The notes beneath the pieces are model-generated. The model was given only the letters and a program-made list of their open reading frames with translations. It was not told where the DNA came from and ran no database searches. From positions 44,139 to 108,138 of the forward strand of contig NZ_JAFBBE010000011.1 in NCBI RefSeq assembly GCF_016907015.1: a stretch of DNA of 64,000 nt. Direction: 5' to 3'. The stretch comes from Oceanisphaera litoralis (lineage in GTDB: Bacteria; Pseudomonadota; Gammaproteobacteria; Enterobacterales; Aeromonadaceae). The position numbers and the translations under genes were made by a program. Shown here piece by piece: positions 35,652 to 44,837 of this stretch (positions within the stretch are counted from its first letter, which is position 1; each line of letters starts with the position of its first letter).

Positions 35652-36758
35652 TCAGAAGGCCACTTCCACGTTGCCCCGGGGCACGCTGCAGCAGCTCAGT
35701 ACATAGCCTTCCTCTATGTCTTCATCGGTGATGCCGCCGTTGTGATCCATGGTGACTTCGCCCTTCACCACCTGTACCTTGCAGGTGCCGCAGATGCCCA
35801 TGCCGCAGGCCTTGGGAATATGCAGGCCCACCTGGGCGGCGGCGCTGTGCAGGGTTTCGCCCGGCAGTATCTCCACCTGCAGATCGCTGTCCTGGAACGA
35901 CACCGTCAGCCGGTCTTCGGTACGCTCCAGCTCCTCGGCCAGCTCGACCGCCTCGCGCACCTGCTCCTCGACGTCCTCGGCCACTTCCACCGGGGTGGCA
36001 CCGAAGCTTTCCTCGTGGTAGTGCTCCATCGGGAAGCCGCTGTTCTGCAGCAGGGTGCGTACCGCCCGCATGTAGGGGTGGGGGCCACAGCAGAAGATTT
36101 CCCGCTCCATGAAGTCCGGGGCGATCAGGGCCAGCATGGAGCCGTTCAGATAGCCCTTGAAGCCGCTCCAGGTTTCGCCGATGTCGGTACGCTCGCAGAT
36201 CAGGCTGAGGTGGATATTGTTCAGCCGCGAGTCCATGTGCTGCAGCTCCCGGTAGAACACCAGATCCTTGGGGGTACGGGCGCTGTGCACGAAGTGGATA
36301 TCCACTTCGGCATTGGTGTCGAACCACCAGCGGGCCATGGACATCACCGGGGTGATGCCGACGCCGCCGGAGAGCAGCAGCACCTTGTCATTGGGGAAGT
36401 CGATACAGTTGAAGTTGCCGACCGGGCCATGGACCGCCAGGGCATCCCCTTCGTTCAGGTTGTCGTGCAGCCAGTTCGAGACCTCGCCGCCGGGCACCCG
36501 CTTGACGGTAATGGAGAAGCTGTAGGGCACGGAAGGCGAGGAGGCGATGGTGTAGCTGCGCATTACCGTCTGCCCTTCGATTTCCAGCTCCAGGGTCACG
36601 AACTGACCGGGCTTGAAGAAGAACAGCAGGGGGCTTTCCGCGGTAAAGCAGAAGGTCCTGACGTCCCAGGTTTCCTGGATGACCCGGACACACCGTACCG
36701 GATGGCGGCCGTTGCTCCAGGTCTGGGTATTGATGGGTGAGATAAAATCCTGATTCAT
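35652..36758 (-). CDS. gbcB: Glycine betaine monooxygenase reductase subunit
   Basis: GbcB carries electrons from NAD(P)H to the Rieske oxygenase GbcA. The 368-residue protein has the ferredoxin-reductase layout: flavin-binding beta-barrel (MRSYTIASSP), nucleotide domain (LLSGGVGITPVMSM, FCCGPHPYM) and a C-terminal plant-type [2Fe-2S] domain (CGMGICGTCKVQ, then CCS). The start at 36758 has GGAG upstream; an ATG at 36815 adds an atypical 19 residues. It is divergent from gbcA, as in Pseudomonas aeruginosa (PA5411/PA5410). Confidence 0.94.
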   Translation of the reverse strand: MNQDFISPINTQTWSNGRHPVRCVRVIQETWDVRTFCFTAESPLLFFFKPGQFVTLELEIEGQTVMRSYTIASSPSVPYSFSITVKRVPGGEVSNWLHDNLNEGDALAVHGPVGNFNCIDFPNDKVLLLSGGVGITPVMSMARWWFDTNAEVDIHFVHSARTPKDLVFYRELQHMDSRLNNIHLSLICERTDIGETWSGFKGYLNGSMLALIAPDFMEREIFCCGPHPYMRAVRTLLQNSGFPMEHYHEESFGATPVEVAEDVEEQVREAVELAEELERTEDRLTVSFQDSDLQVEILPGETLHSAAAQVGLHIPKACGMGICGTCKVQVVKGEVTMDHNGGITDEDIEEGYVLSCCSVPRGNVEVAF

Positions 36759-36963
36759 CGCTGTTCTCCGACTGGGCTTCGTCTGATTGTCCTTAATACC
36801 CGCATTCTTGTGCACTTTGGCTGTTGGCGGTTGCTCAAAAACGACATGCAGTTATCTGCCAGCCCCGCTTTTGCCCATGGGCCGGCGGATAGTGGGCGGG
36901 GCGGGAGAGGAGAGGTCGGAAATCATCGGCAGACGGGTCGTTTTCAGACAACCAGTGCGGCGT

Positions 36964-36990
36964 AACCTTGGTGACAATGAGGCCAAGGTT
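36964..36990. promoter_or_regulatory. Inverted repeat in the gbcA leader (candidate operator)
   Basis: Perfect 8-bp arms AACCTTGG and CCAAGGTT separated by 11 bp, 57 bp upstream of the gbcA start in the divergent gbcB/gbcA region. It could be a regulator site or a leader hairpin; its match to a GbdR site is not established. Confidence 0.45.
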
Positions 36991-37047
36991 CCCGCTCTGG
37001 TGGCAGGGACACACGGCTCAATCTCAACAGTAAAGGAAGCAGCAAAC

Positions 37048-38346
37048 ATGGAGCAGATCAACACCGCATTGTTAGGCACAGCCCCCGGCCTGGGTGATGC
37101 AGTGCAGATGTTGCAGCAGCGTCGTCCCGGTTATTCACTCCCACAGGCGTTTTACAACAGCCCCGAGGTCTTTGCCGCCGACATGGAGCAGATCTACTGC
37201 AAGGAATGGCTTTTTGTCGGCCTGACCTGCGAGATCCCCACAGTGGGTAATTTCATGACTCTGGAGGTGGGTAACAACCCCATTACCATAGTGCGCAACA
37301 AGCAGGGCATTCAGGCGTTTCATAACGTCTGCCGCCACCGGGGTTCGCGCCTCTGTACTCATAAAAAAGGCAAGGTGGCCAAGCTGGTCTGCCCCTACCA
37401 TCAGTGGACCTACGAGCTGGATGGCAACCTGCTCTATGCCGGTAACGACATGGGCGACAGCTTCAACAAGGCCGACTTTCCGCTGAAGCAGGTGCACACC
37501 CGAACCGCCGGCGGTTATATCTTCATCTCTCTGGCCGACCATCCGCCCGAGATCGACGACTTCCTGGCGGAGCTGGAGCGTTACCTGGAGCCCTACGACC
37601 TGGAAAACGCCAAGGTGGCGGTGCAGTCCGAAATCGTCGAGGACGCCAACTGGAAGCTGGTGCTCGAGAACAACCGCGAATGTTACCACTGCAACGGCTC
37701 TCATCCCGAACTGCTCAATACCCTGCTGGAATTCGACGACACCACGGATCCCCGTGCTACCGACGCCTTCAAGGCCCACGTGGCGCGCATGGGCGAACAA
37801 TGGGACGCCGAAAACATTCCCCATCACCATGTGTCGTTCGGGCTGCGCAACCGCATGGTGCGCATGCCGCTGGCCGAAGGCAAGGTGGCCATGACCATAG
37901 ACGGCAGCCATGCCTGCGAGAAGACCCTGGGCCGGGTCAAGAACCGGGAGCTGGGTTCGCTGCGAATCCTGCACCTGCCCAATTCCTGGAACCATGGCCA
38001 GAGCGATCACCTGGTTACCTTCCAGGTGGTGCCCATGGGCCCACAGAAGACCAGGGTGATCACCAAGTGGGTGGTGCACAAGGACGCGGTGGAAGGCGTC
38101 GACTACGACGTTGAAAAACTGCGCCGGGTATGGGATGCCACCAATGCCCAGGACAGAACCCTGGCCGAAGAAAACCAGCGGGGCATCAACTCCATGGCCT
38201 ACGAACCGGGTCCCTATTCGCCTACCTATGAATTCGGGGTGGTGAACTTCGTCGACTGGTATGCGGATACCTTTATCGGCCATGCCGCCGGTTACGCCAC
38301 CGGTCACGCCGGCAGTCAGACATTGGCCGTCGAATTTCCCGAGTAA
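37048..38346 (+). CDS. gbcA: Glycine betaine monooxygenase oxygenase subunit (Rieske)
   Basis: GbcA removes one methyl of glycine betaine, giving dimethylglycine and formaldehyde. The 432-residue protein has the Rieske [2Fe-2S] ligands Cys95-X-His97 and Cys115-X2-His118 (CRHRG, CPYHQW). The mononuclear iron domain begins with NWKLVLENNRECYHCNGSHPEL, which includes the conserved His pair. AAAGGA precedes the ATG at 37048; longer in-frame reading upstream crosses the promoter region. Its reductase gbcB is divergent. Dimethylglycine made here is the substrate of dgcAB encoded 10 kb downstream. Confidence 0.95.
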   Translation: MEQINTALLGTAPGLGDAVQMLQQRRPGYSLPQAFYNSPEVFAADMEQIYCKEWLFVGLTCEIPTVGNFMTLEVGNNPITIVRNKQGIQAFHNVCRHRGSRLCTHKKGKVAKLVCPYHQWTYELDGNLLYAGNDMGDSFNKADFPLKQVHTRTAGGYIFISLADHPPEIDDFLAELERYLEPYDLENAKVAVQSEIVEDANWKLVLENNRECYHCNGSHPELLNTLLEFDDTTDPRATDAFKAHVARMGEQWDAENIPHHHVSFGLRNRMVRMPLAEGKVAMTIDGSHACEKTLGRVKNRELGSLRILHLPNSWNHGQSDHLVTFQVVPMGPQKTRVITKWVVHKDAVEGVDYDVEKLRRVWDATNAQDRTLAEENQRGINSMAYEPGPYSPTYEFGVVNFVDWYADTFIGHAAGYATGHAGSQTLAVEFPE

Positions 38347-38357
38347 GGCTGGCGCAC

Positions 38358-38394
38358 AATGACAAGGGGGAGCCAATGGCTCCCCCTTGTCATT
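38358..38394 (+). terminator. gbcA hairpin (probable terminator)
   Basis: An uninterrupted 17-bp inverted repeat (AATGACAAGGGGGAGCC / GGCTCCCCCTTGTCATT) with a 3-base loop, 11 bp after the gbcA stop. No T-run follows. Confidence 0.65.
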
Positions 38395-38545
38395 CTCGCC
38401 CGTTATTCCCGCCCGTCATTCCCGCGATTTTTTGTCGTCATTCTCGCGCAGGCGGGAATCCAGTGCCCCCTGTCATGGATCTCCGCCTTCGCGAAGATGA
38501 CGATTAAGGTCTTCGCGGAAATTAAGGTCTTCACGGAAATGCTGC
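38395..38545. repeat. Degenerate REP-like palindromes
   Basis: Several partial copies of the GTCATTCCCGCG motif, one REP half (TCTCGCGCAGGCGGGAATCCAG) and one inverted half (CTCCGCCTTCGCGAAGATGACG). 38497-38540 contains two copies of ATTAAGGTCTTCGCGGAA type. This is an older relative of the arrays at 44-47 kb. Confidence 0.6.
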
Positions 38546-38773
38546 TTATTTCATGCAGGCATCCAGCAGGGCCTGTACCTCGGGGTGTAGCAGCTCCCGC
38601 TTGGCCAGCAACGATGCCAGCCGTTGCTGCCATGGTTCCCGCTCCGGCCCTGCCAGCGCCTCGCTCAGCCGGTCACTGCACTCTGCCAGCGTCTGCCGGT
38701 TTGCGCCTTCCAGTCCCCATGCCTGCAGCCGGGCACGAAAATCGTCCTGATCCATCAGCTCGGTGATCATCAT
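38546..38773 (-). CDS. Small hypothetical protein
   Basis: A 75-residue predicted protein starting MMITELMDQDDFRARLQAWGLEGANR, rich in Leu, Ala and Glu and probably all helical, with no signal peptide. GGGAG seven bases upstream supports the start at 38773. I do not recognise the family. It lies alone between gbcA and the BCCT transporter and runs against both; it could be a real small gene or a chance reading frame. Confidence 0.45.
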   Translation of the reverse strand: MMITELMDQDDFRARLQAWGLEGANRQTLAECSDRLSEALAGPEREPWQQRLASLLAKRELLHPEVQALLDACMK

Positions 38774-39085
38774 GGCCTTGCTCCCTGATTGATTGATTGA
38801 TACCGCCACAGCCTATTCCGCCGATTTTGCTACTGCAACCGCGTTTCGGCTCGAATGTCGTTTTCGGAATGGTCTGGATGGAACAGGACGCACAGGCATA
38901 AACCGGTGTCGTATCGGGCACATTTCATCCCGGGGTTAGCTGTTGTTATAGAGACCGGTTTTTGCCCATCACGACAGCCCGCTGGCGTGCTGGGTAAAGG
39001 TTGTACCGGCAAGCGCCGGGCTGGCAGGACCCCTGGCCCTCGATTGCCGTTTTGATGTTTACCAACCCGACGGAGACCTTGTCCC
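38774..39085. other. Upstream region of the BCCT transporter gene
   Basis: 312 bp between the small hypothetical gene and the transporter start. No convincing ORF was seen. It presumably holds the transporter promoter. Confidence 0.5.
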
Positions 39086-40708
39086 ATGTTAGCCAAAGAT
39101 GGACTTTTGAAAGGAATGAGCCCGGCGGCGACGATCAGTTCCATGATTATCGTTACCTTGTTTGTGGTGGGAGGCGCCTTGTTACCCGATGCGGCGACCG
39201 CCCTGTTTGACAGCATATCGGGATATCTCATCAACAATTTCAAATGGTATTACATTGCCATTCTGACGTTGATGCTGCTGTTCTGTGTGGTATTGGCCTT
39301 CAGCCGATTTGGCAGTCTGCGCCTGGGAGCCGATGATTCCCGCCCGGAATACGGTCTGTTTTCCTGGTTTGCCATGTTGTTCAGCGCCGGCATGGGCATC
39401 GGCCTGGTGTTCTGGGCGATTGCCGAACCCATCTATCATTTTCAGAGTAATCCCTTCATTACCGAGGGCATGACGCCGGAAGCGGCAGAAGTCGCCATGC
39501 GGCTGACCTTCTTCCACTGGGGCCTGCATCCCTGGGCCATCTATGTGGTAGTGGGCTTGTCCCTGGCCTATTTTTCCTACCGCAAGGGGTTGCCACTGAC
39601 CATCCGCTCGGCGCTCTATCCATTGATTGGCAAACGCATGTATGGCTGGGCGGGGCACACAGTGGATACCCTGGCGGTATTCGGCACCATCTTCGGGGTG
39701 GCGACCTCCCTCGGTTTCGGGGTAACGCAAATCAATACCGGCCTGAATCACCTGTTCGGTATGGAAATCGGCACCGGCAGCCAGTTGATTCTGATCGCGG
39801 TGATCTCGCTGATTGCCACCCTGTCGGTGCTGTCCGGCCTGGGCCGGGGCGTGAAATGGCTGTCGGTTGCCAACATGTGGTTGAGCGCCGCCATCCTGCT
39901 GTTCCTGTTGTGCTATGGTCCCACCCGCTATCTGTTGTTGAGCTATGTGCAGGGCCTCGGTGATTACCTGACTCATGTGGTGGGTCTGAGCACCTGGACC
40001 GATGCCGGCAAGGACAGCCAGTGGCAGTCCTGGTGGACCGTGTTCTACTGGGCCTGGTGGATGTCCTGGTCGCCTTTTGTCGGCATGTTTATCGCCCGTA
40101 TTTCCAAGGGCCGTACCATTCGGGAGTTTATCTGTGGTGTGCTGCTGGTCCCGACCCTGTTGGGCCTGCTCTGGCTGACCCTGTTCGGTGGTACTGCCCT
40201 GTATCTTGAGCTGACCCATACGGTGACCAATGCGGCCGGAGAAGCGGTCGCGGCTGTCGGTCAGGCCGGCATCGTCACGGCGGTGGCTGAAGACGTCACC
40301 TCGTCGCTGTATGCGACGCTGGAACTGCTGGATGGCGGCGTCATGGGCACCCTGGCATCAATACTGGCGACCCTGCTGGTGGCGCTCTACTTCATCACTT
40401 CTGCCGACTCCGGCACCCTGGTGGTGACCACCATACTGTCGCTGGGCAATGAACATCCGCCGCGCAGTCAGCGGGTGTTGTGGAGCATGGCGGTGGCGGC
40501 GGTGGCGGCCATACTGATGCTGGCCGGTGGTCTCAAGGCAGTGCAGACCGCGGCCATTATCGCGGCCTTCCCGTTCTCGTTCGTTATCCTGATCATGATG
40601 TGGGGTCTGTACCGCGCCCTGCATCAGGAGGTACCCGTCACCCAGCCGGTGACCGTCGACGTACCGGTCGCCATAGAAGTGCCGGTAAAGCTACCGCCGG
40701 CATCCTGA
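39086..40708 (+). CDS. BCCT family betaine/carnitine/choline transporter
   Basis: A 540-residue inner-membrane transporter with 12 expected membrane segments. Family hallmarks are the glycine-rich unwound helix GMGIGLVFWAIAEP (about 110-123) and the tryptophan box WWMSWSPFVGMFIARISKGRTIREF (about 325-349). Family members import quaternary ammonium compounds with sodium or protons. Flanked by gbcA and gbdR, it most likely supplies glycine betaine as a carbon source (inference). It ends in a Val/Pro-rich tail (VPVTQPVTVDVPVAIEVPVK) rather than a long osmosensory domain, which argues for a catabolic importer. Confidence 0.92.
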   Translation: MLAKDGLLKGMSPAATISSMIIVTLFVVGGALLPDAATALFDSISGYLINNFKWYYIAILTLMLLFCVVLAFSRFGSLRLGADDSRPEYGLFSWFAMLFSAGMGIGLVFWAIAEPIYHFQSNPFITEGMTPEAAEVAMRLTFFHWGLHPWAIYVVVGLSLAYFSYRKGLPLTIRSALYPLIGKRMYGWAGHTVDTLAVFGTIFGVATSLGFGVTQINTGLNHLFGMEIGTGSQLILIAVISLIATLSVLSGLGRGVKWLSVANMWLSAAILLFLLCYGPTRYLLLSYVQGLGDYLTHVVGLSTWTDAGKDSQWQSWWTVFYWAWWMSWSPFVGMFIARISKGRTIREFICGVLLVPTLLGLLWLTLFGGTALYLELTHTVTNAAGEAVAAVGQAGIVTAVAEDVTSSLYATLELLDGGVMGTLASILATLLVALYFITSADSGTLVVTTILSLGNEHPPRSQRVLWSMAVAAVAAILMLAGGLKAVQTAAIIAAFPFSFVILIMMWGLYRALHQEVPVTQPVTVDVPVAIEVPVKLPPAS

Positions 40709-40727
40709 ACCTCATATCAGACAGTAA

Positions 40728-40755
40728 CAAAAGGGGCGAAAGCCCCTTTTGTTTG
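40728..40755 (+). terminator. BCCT gene terminator
   Basis: Stem CAAAAGGGGC / GCCCCTTTTG with a GAAA tetraloop, then TTT, 20 bp after the stop. Confidence 0.9.
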
Positions 40756-40973
40756 CTCAGCGAAGCCGGCAAACATGCTGGGCTGAAAGATAACCACATC
40801 TCCCGGACCAAGGGTAAAAAATAATCCGGCCGACAAGGACCTCGATCAAGGTTTGGTGTGACGGGGTTGATGCGAATTTGTTTGGGTATGGTTGCCAACT
40901 TTAAAGGTATTAGTGATGGTTTGTTCAGTGGTTAGACTAGAGCATAACTATTTGTTATTAAAAAGGTATTGGC

Positions 40974-42476
40974 ATGTCTCACTCTCTGACGGCGCCCGTA
41001 GAGAAATCCTGTACGCAAGTCAGCGGCTTTAAACCGTTCTCCTTGACACTGGGTATCATCATTGGATTGGCCGTCTTCGTTCTGTTACCGGAATCGCTGG
41101 CGCTGGATGCTCGTATTGTCGCGGCCATCGCCATGCTCATGGCAACCTGGTGGATGACAGAGGCTATTCCCATTCCCGCCACCTCTCTATTACCGTTGGT
41201 GCTGTTCCCTTTCTTCGACATAGCGTCGATAGGCACAACGGCATCACCCTATGCCCACAGCATTGTCTTTCTGGTGCTGGGGGGAGTGCTGCTGGGCCTG
41301 GCGGCGCAACGCTGGAACCTGCACCGTCGCTTCGCACTGCTGACGGTGCTCACCGTAGGTACCAAGCCTGCTCAGATCGTCTTCGGCCTTATGTTTGCCA
41401 GCTGGTTCATTACCATGTGGGTGAGTAATACCGCGACGGCGGTGATCATGGTACCAATTGGCGGTTCCATCATTGCACTGGTGAAGTCATTGGGTAATGG
41501 TGATGACACCCCCAAATTTTCTGCCGCAGTGCTGCTGGGCATTGCCTATTCAATCACTATCGGCTCCATGGCGACATTGGTTGGCCAGCCACCCATGGCG
41601 CTGATGCGTGCCTACATGGAAGACTCGCATGGACTGACCATAGGTTTTGGCCACTGGATGCTTATGGGTGTGCCCTTCTCCTTCACTATGCTCATCCTTG
41701 CGTGGGTTGTTCTCAGCAAGGTTGTATTCCGTTCGGAAGTGGGGGATATCCAGGGAGGGCGGGAGCTTATCGAATCTGAGCTCAAGGCCATGGGCAGGCT
41801 TTCACCCGAAGAGCGGCGCGTGCTGAATATCTTTGCGGGGGCCGTCTTTTTCTGGGTATTCGTGCCGCTGATTGCCAAGGTGGCAGCAGTGAATGCAGCC
41901 CTACCGTGGTTGTCCAATATCAATGACACCAGCGTTGCTATTTTGGCTGCCATTCTGCTGTTTGTGATCCCGGCATCGAAGGGAAGGGGAATGCTAATGG
42001 AATGGTCGGCGACGCGAGATGTTCCCTGGGGAGTGCTACTGCTGTTTGGTGGCGGCTTGACCTTGTCTGCGCAGTTCACGGCAACCGGACTCAGTGCCTG
42101 GGTGGGCGAGAGCGTGTCAGGCCTGGCAGGCTTGCCACCTATTCTGGTGCTGGCTTTTACTGCTATCGTCATTATCTTGTTGACCGAGCTGACCAGTAAC
42201 ACGGCAACGGCCGCGGCCTTCTTCCCGATCATGGGGGCCATTGCCGGCGGTCTGAATATAGATCCCTTTTTGATGACGATAGTCGTCACCTTTGCCGTCA
42301 GTTGTGCCTTTATGCTGCCGGTGGCGACGCCTTCCAACGCAGTGGCTTTTGCCACTGGTGATCTGCCGATTCAGAGCATGATTCGGGCCGGTATCTGGCT
42401 TAATATTATCGGCCTGTCGGTCATATTAATAGCGCTCTACACCATAGTCCCTTTGGTATTCGGCGTGTCCTTCTGA
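40974..42476 (+). CDS. DASS (SLC13) family sodium-coupled anion transporter
   Basis: A 500-residue membrane transporter with the internal repeat of the divalent-anion:sodium symporter family. Two SNT motifs are visible, MWVSNTATAVIMVP (about 146-159) and LTSNTATAAAFFP (about 405-417), which coordinate sodium and substrate. Conserved WWMTEAIPIPATSLLPLVLFP lies near residue 60. Substrates of relatives are C4-dicarboxylates, citrate or sulfate. Codon use and the downstream AT-richer region differ somewhat from the betaine genes around it, so it may be an insertion into the cluster. Role in betaine catabolism is not evident. Confidence 0.9.
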   Translation: MSHSLTAPVEKSCTQVSGFKPFSLTLGIIIGLAVFVLLPESLALDARIVAAIAMLMATWWMTEAIPIPATSLLPLVLFPFFDIASIGTTASPYAHSIVFLVLGGVLLGLAAQRWNLHRRFALLTVLTVGTKPAQIVFGLMFASWFITMWVSNTATAVIMVPIGGSIIALVKSLGNGDDTPKFSAAVLLGIAYSITIGSMATLVGQPPMALMRAYMEDSHGLTIGFGHWMLMGVPFSFTMLILAWVVLSKVVFRSEVGDIQGGRELIESELKAMGRLSPEERRVLNIFAGAVFFWVFVPLIAKVAAVNAALPWLSNINDTSVAILAAILLFVIPASKGRGMLMEWSATRDVPWGVLLLFGGGLTLSAQFTATGLSAWVGESVSGLAGLPPILVLAFTAIVIILLTELTSNTATAAAFFPIMGAIAGGLNIDPFLMTIVVTFAVSCAFMLPVATPSNAVAFATGDLPIQSMIRAGIWLNIIGLSVILIALYTIVPLVFGVSF

Positions 42477-43239
42477 TGATGCGGCATCACACCCACGACG
42501 CCGCTGTTAAAAGCCTGTTTGCGATCTTCTGAGCAACAGGACAATGAAAGTAAAGAGGGTGAACTGCAAGCTGATATCAAGTTCTGTTTGCAGTTCCTCC
42601 ACCATCTTCAAAGCTTCTCTAACTACTTGAAATAGGCACGACGCACCAGCGTTTTATCATCAATGCAAGGTATGCAAATACAAGATAAGTAATCCCGCAT
42701 AACTGGTGTGGTTCTGTCATCATTTCTGCGTATCTCTTGTCATTCCCGCGAAGGCGGGAATCCAGGATTTGTGGCGAAGAACTGACAGCCTGCGGTCGCC
42801 TGCAAAGACACTGGACCCCCGCCTTCGCGAGGGTGACGATAAAGGCAAACTAGCCCCATAGTCCACATCAGTTATGCCACATTACTTATGCACTTCGTTG
42901 GTTGTGTCATTTCTATCACTGCATTCAGTCTTTAACCGCGTCCGCTACTGGCTTACCCACACACCTTCTATTACCCACACCTTCTATAGGCAGGCGACCT
43001 TACCTGCGCCTGTGTGTCCGGGAAACGATAGGCACTGCAATAGCCGCTTCATTTGATGTGTTTTCTGTCGGGAAAATCCTGCCGCATATTACTAATGAAT
43101 ATAACGGAAGTGGTTGTAATGTCTTGTTTTTTAAAGGTATGTCGGTGACGGTTGAGTCTTTTAGCTCTGTGAAAGTCATGGAATTATCGTAGCTTGGTCA
43201 CAAGTTAAGACTGAATGCTAAAAAATAAGCGGTTAAGGG
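42477..43239. other. Long intergenic region with a MITE-like element
   Basis: About 760 bp with no credible intact gene. 42530-42655 has short open frames on both strands without ribosome binding sites and may be gene debris. 42685-42889 is the MITE-like element. 42890-43239 is AT-rich and unassigned. Confidence 0.6.
42685..42889 (+). mobile_element. MITE-like element with 27-bp terminal inverted repeats (copy 2, intact)
   Basis: Left end (42685-42711) reads ATAAGTAAT-N4-CATAACTGGTGTGG. The right end (42863-42889) is its reverse complement with five mismatches, four of them in N4. Inside are two convergent REP palindromes (42740-42757 and 42818-42832). No transposase is encoded. No obvious target-site duplication was seen. 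Confidence 0.75.
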
Positions 43240-43275
43240 TTTGCGAAATCCCGATCATGGTATATGTTTCGCAAA
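43240..43275. promoter_or_regulatory. Inverted repeat upstream of gbdR (candidate operator)
   Basis: Perfect 9-bp arms TTTGCGAAA (43240-43248) and TTTCGCAAA (43267-43275), 102 bp upstream of the gbdR start in an AT-rich promoter region. Confidence 0.5.
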
Positions 43276-43376
43276 TGTGGTTATTTGTAATTCAAATGCT
43301 CGATTCTTGTTATCGAGATGCCATCGTATCAACAGGGATCCCGACAGCGGTTGTGCAGGGACCAGGAGCAAGCGAA

Positions 43377-44429
43377 ATGAGCCAAACACAACGTGTCGGT
43401 TTCCTACTGATAGACAATTTCACCATGATTTCCCTGGCGTCCGCCATCGAACCCCTGCGCATGGCCAATCAGTTGTCGGGCCAGCCGCTCTATGAATGGG
43501 TGATGCTGTCCGAAACCGGATCCCCGGTGCGGGCGAGCGATCACATGCTGGTCACCCCGGATCACAGCATTCAGGATTGTGGTCATCTGGACATGATGAT
43601 TCTCTGCGGCGGAGTAGGGGTGGTCAATGCCCGCAGCCGGGCATTGCGGGCCTGGCTGCAGCAGCTGGCCAGGCGCCGGGTCAAGCTCGGCGCCGTCTGC
43701 ACCGGCAGCTACCTGCTGGCCGATGCCGGCGTGTTGAGTGGTTATCGCTGTACCCTGCACTGGGAATACATGGCCTCGTTCAAGGAAGCCTTCCCTCAGC
43801 TGGAAACCAGCAGCGCCCTCTATTGCATCGACCGGGACCGGCTGACCTGCAGCGGCGGTACCGTGCCCATGGACATGATGCTGCACCTGATCGAAAAAGA
43901 TCATTCCAGCGCCCTGAGCACCGCCATCTGCGACATGTTTCTGTGCGAACGTATTCGCGAGGGGCAGGAAGAGCAACGGGTGCCGCTGCGCCATATGGTG
44001 GGCACGGCCCAGCCCAAGCTGGCCGAGGTGGTGGCGTTGATGGAAGCCAACCTGGAAGAGCCGATCACCCTGGACGAACTGGCCTGCTATGTGGGGCTGT
44101 CCCGGCGTCAGGTCGAACGGCTGTTTCAGCGCCATGTGCAATGTTCCCCTTCCCGCTATTACCTCAACCTGCGGCTGAAGCGGGCCCGGCAACTGTTGCG
44201 CCAGACTTCGCTGTCGATCATCGATATCGCCACCGCCTGCGGCTTTGTGTCGACGCCCCATTTCAGCAAGTGTTACCGGGAGAACTTCGGGGTGCCACCG
44301 CGAGATGACCGCTGTAGTCGTTCAAGACCCAAGCCGGTGGCCGCCTCTCCGGTATTGTCGGAGCTGGTGATGAACATTCAGCTGGATATGGCGCGGGGCG
44401 AGCCCACCTTTGCGTCGGTGACCTTGTAG
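43377..44429 (+). CDS. gbdR: GlxA/AraC-family regulator of betaine catabolism
   Basis: A 350-residue regulator with an N-terminal DJ-1/PfpI-like domain (about 5-170, with the nucleophile-elbow-like GAVCTGSYLLADAGVL) and a C-terminal AraC double helix-turn-helix (about 215-315, PITLDELACYVGLSRRQVERLF and SIIDIATACGFVSTPHFSKCYRENFG). In Pseudomonas, GbdR responds to betaine and dimethylglycine and activates gbcA, gbcB, dgcA and transport genes; this gene sits among all those genes. AGGAG precedes the ATG at 43377. The longer in-frame reading from 43215 lacks a ribosome binding site and is not used. Confidence 0.92.
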   Translation: MSQTQRVGFLLIDNFTMISLASAIEPLRMANQLSGQPLYEWVMLSETGSPVRASDHMLVTPDHSIQDCGHLDMMILCGGVGVVNARSRALRAWLQQLARRRVKLGAVCTGSYLLADAGVLSGYRCTLHWEYMASFKEAFPQLETSSALYCIDRDRLTCSGGTVPMDMMLHLIEKDHSSALSTAICDMFLCERIREGQEEQRVPLRHMVGTAQPKLAEVVALMEANLEEPITLDELACYVGLSRRQVERLFQRHVQCSPSRYYLNLRLKRARQLLRQTSLSIIDIATACGFVSTPHFSKCYRENFGVPPRDDRCSRSRPKPVAASPVLSELVMNIQLDMARGEPTFASVTL

Positions 44430-44460
44430 CTTTTTCCTTGAAGTGAATTCCCATCTTATC

Positions 44461-44548
44461 GTCATGCCCGCGAAGGCGGGCATCCAGGGCAGGGAGCACG
44501 GGCCTGACCACGGTGCCCGGTCTGCTGGGGCGCATGGACTCCCGCCTT
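44461..44548. repeat. Paired REP unit interrupted at its second palindrome
   Basis: Left palindrome GTCATGCCCGCGAAGGCGGG, about 50 bp of spacer, then the first half of the inverted palindrome (ACTCCCGCCTT), which stops in the loop where the GIY-YIG gene's 3' end begins. Complete units at 44970-45583 continue with CGCGGGAGTGACG. Confidence 0.85.
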
Positions 44549-44837
44549 AAATGATGTCGGGCCACAGATCCCGCCAGTCAGGGTTGTGTTCTTCAATCAA
44601 CCGTAGCTTCCAGGCGCGGTTCCATTTCTTGAGTTGTTTCTCGCGGCTAATCGCTGTGTACATATCCGCATGAAGTTCGAAGTACACCAATATATGTAAT
44701 GCGTAGCGGGCGCTAAACCCGGCTACTTCTTCCTGCTTGTGTTGCCATATACGCTGTACCAGATTGCTGGTCACGCCAATATACAGGGTGCCGTTTCTAT
44801 TATTGGTCAGCATGTAGACGGCGGGCTGTTTCGACAT
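44547..44837 (-). CDS. GIY-YIG family nuclease (single domain)
   Basis: A 96-residue protein starting MSKQPAVYMLTNNRNGTLYIGVT. The motif is present as VYML about 10 residues before LYIG, followed by the catalytic Arg in LVQRIWQHK and a Glu in SREKQLKKWNR, so the nuclease core looks intact. The start at 44837 matches how this family begins. Its stop codon TAA overlaps the truncated end of a REP palindrome, and a 0.6-kb REP array lies on its other side. Such small nucleases are common near dispersed repeats; a role in repeat spread is suggested but unproven. Confidence 0.88.
   Translation of the reverse strand: MSKQPAVYMLTNNRNGTLYIGVTSNLVQRIWQHKQEEVAGFSARYALHILVYFELHADMYTAISREKQLKKWNRAWKLRLIEEHNPDWRDLWPDII

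Noticed and set aside
38830..39243. A 137-residue minus-strand ORF overlapping the BCCT start
   Set aside because: It overlaps the transporter's conserved N-terminus, has no ribosome binding site and no family similarity.
42530..42655. Short open frames on both strands after the DASS transporter
   Set aside because: No ribosome binding site, no recognisable family and very short; at most gene debris.
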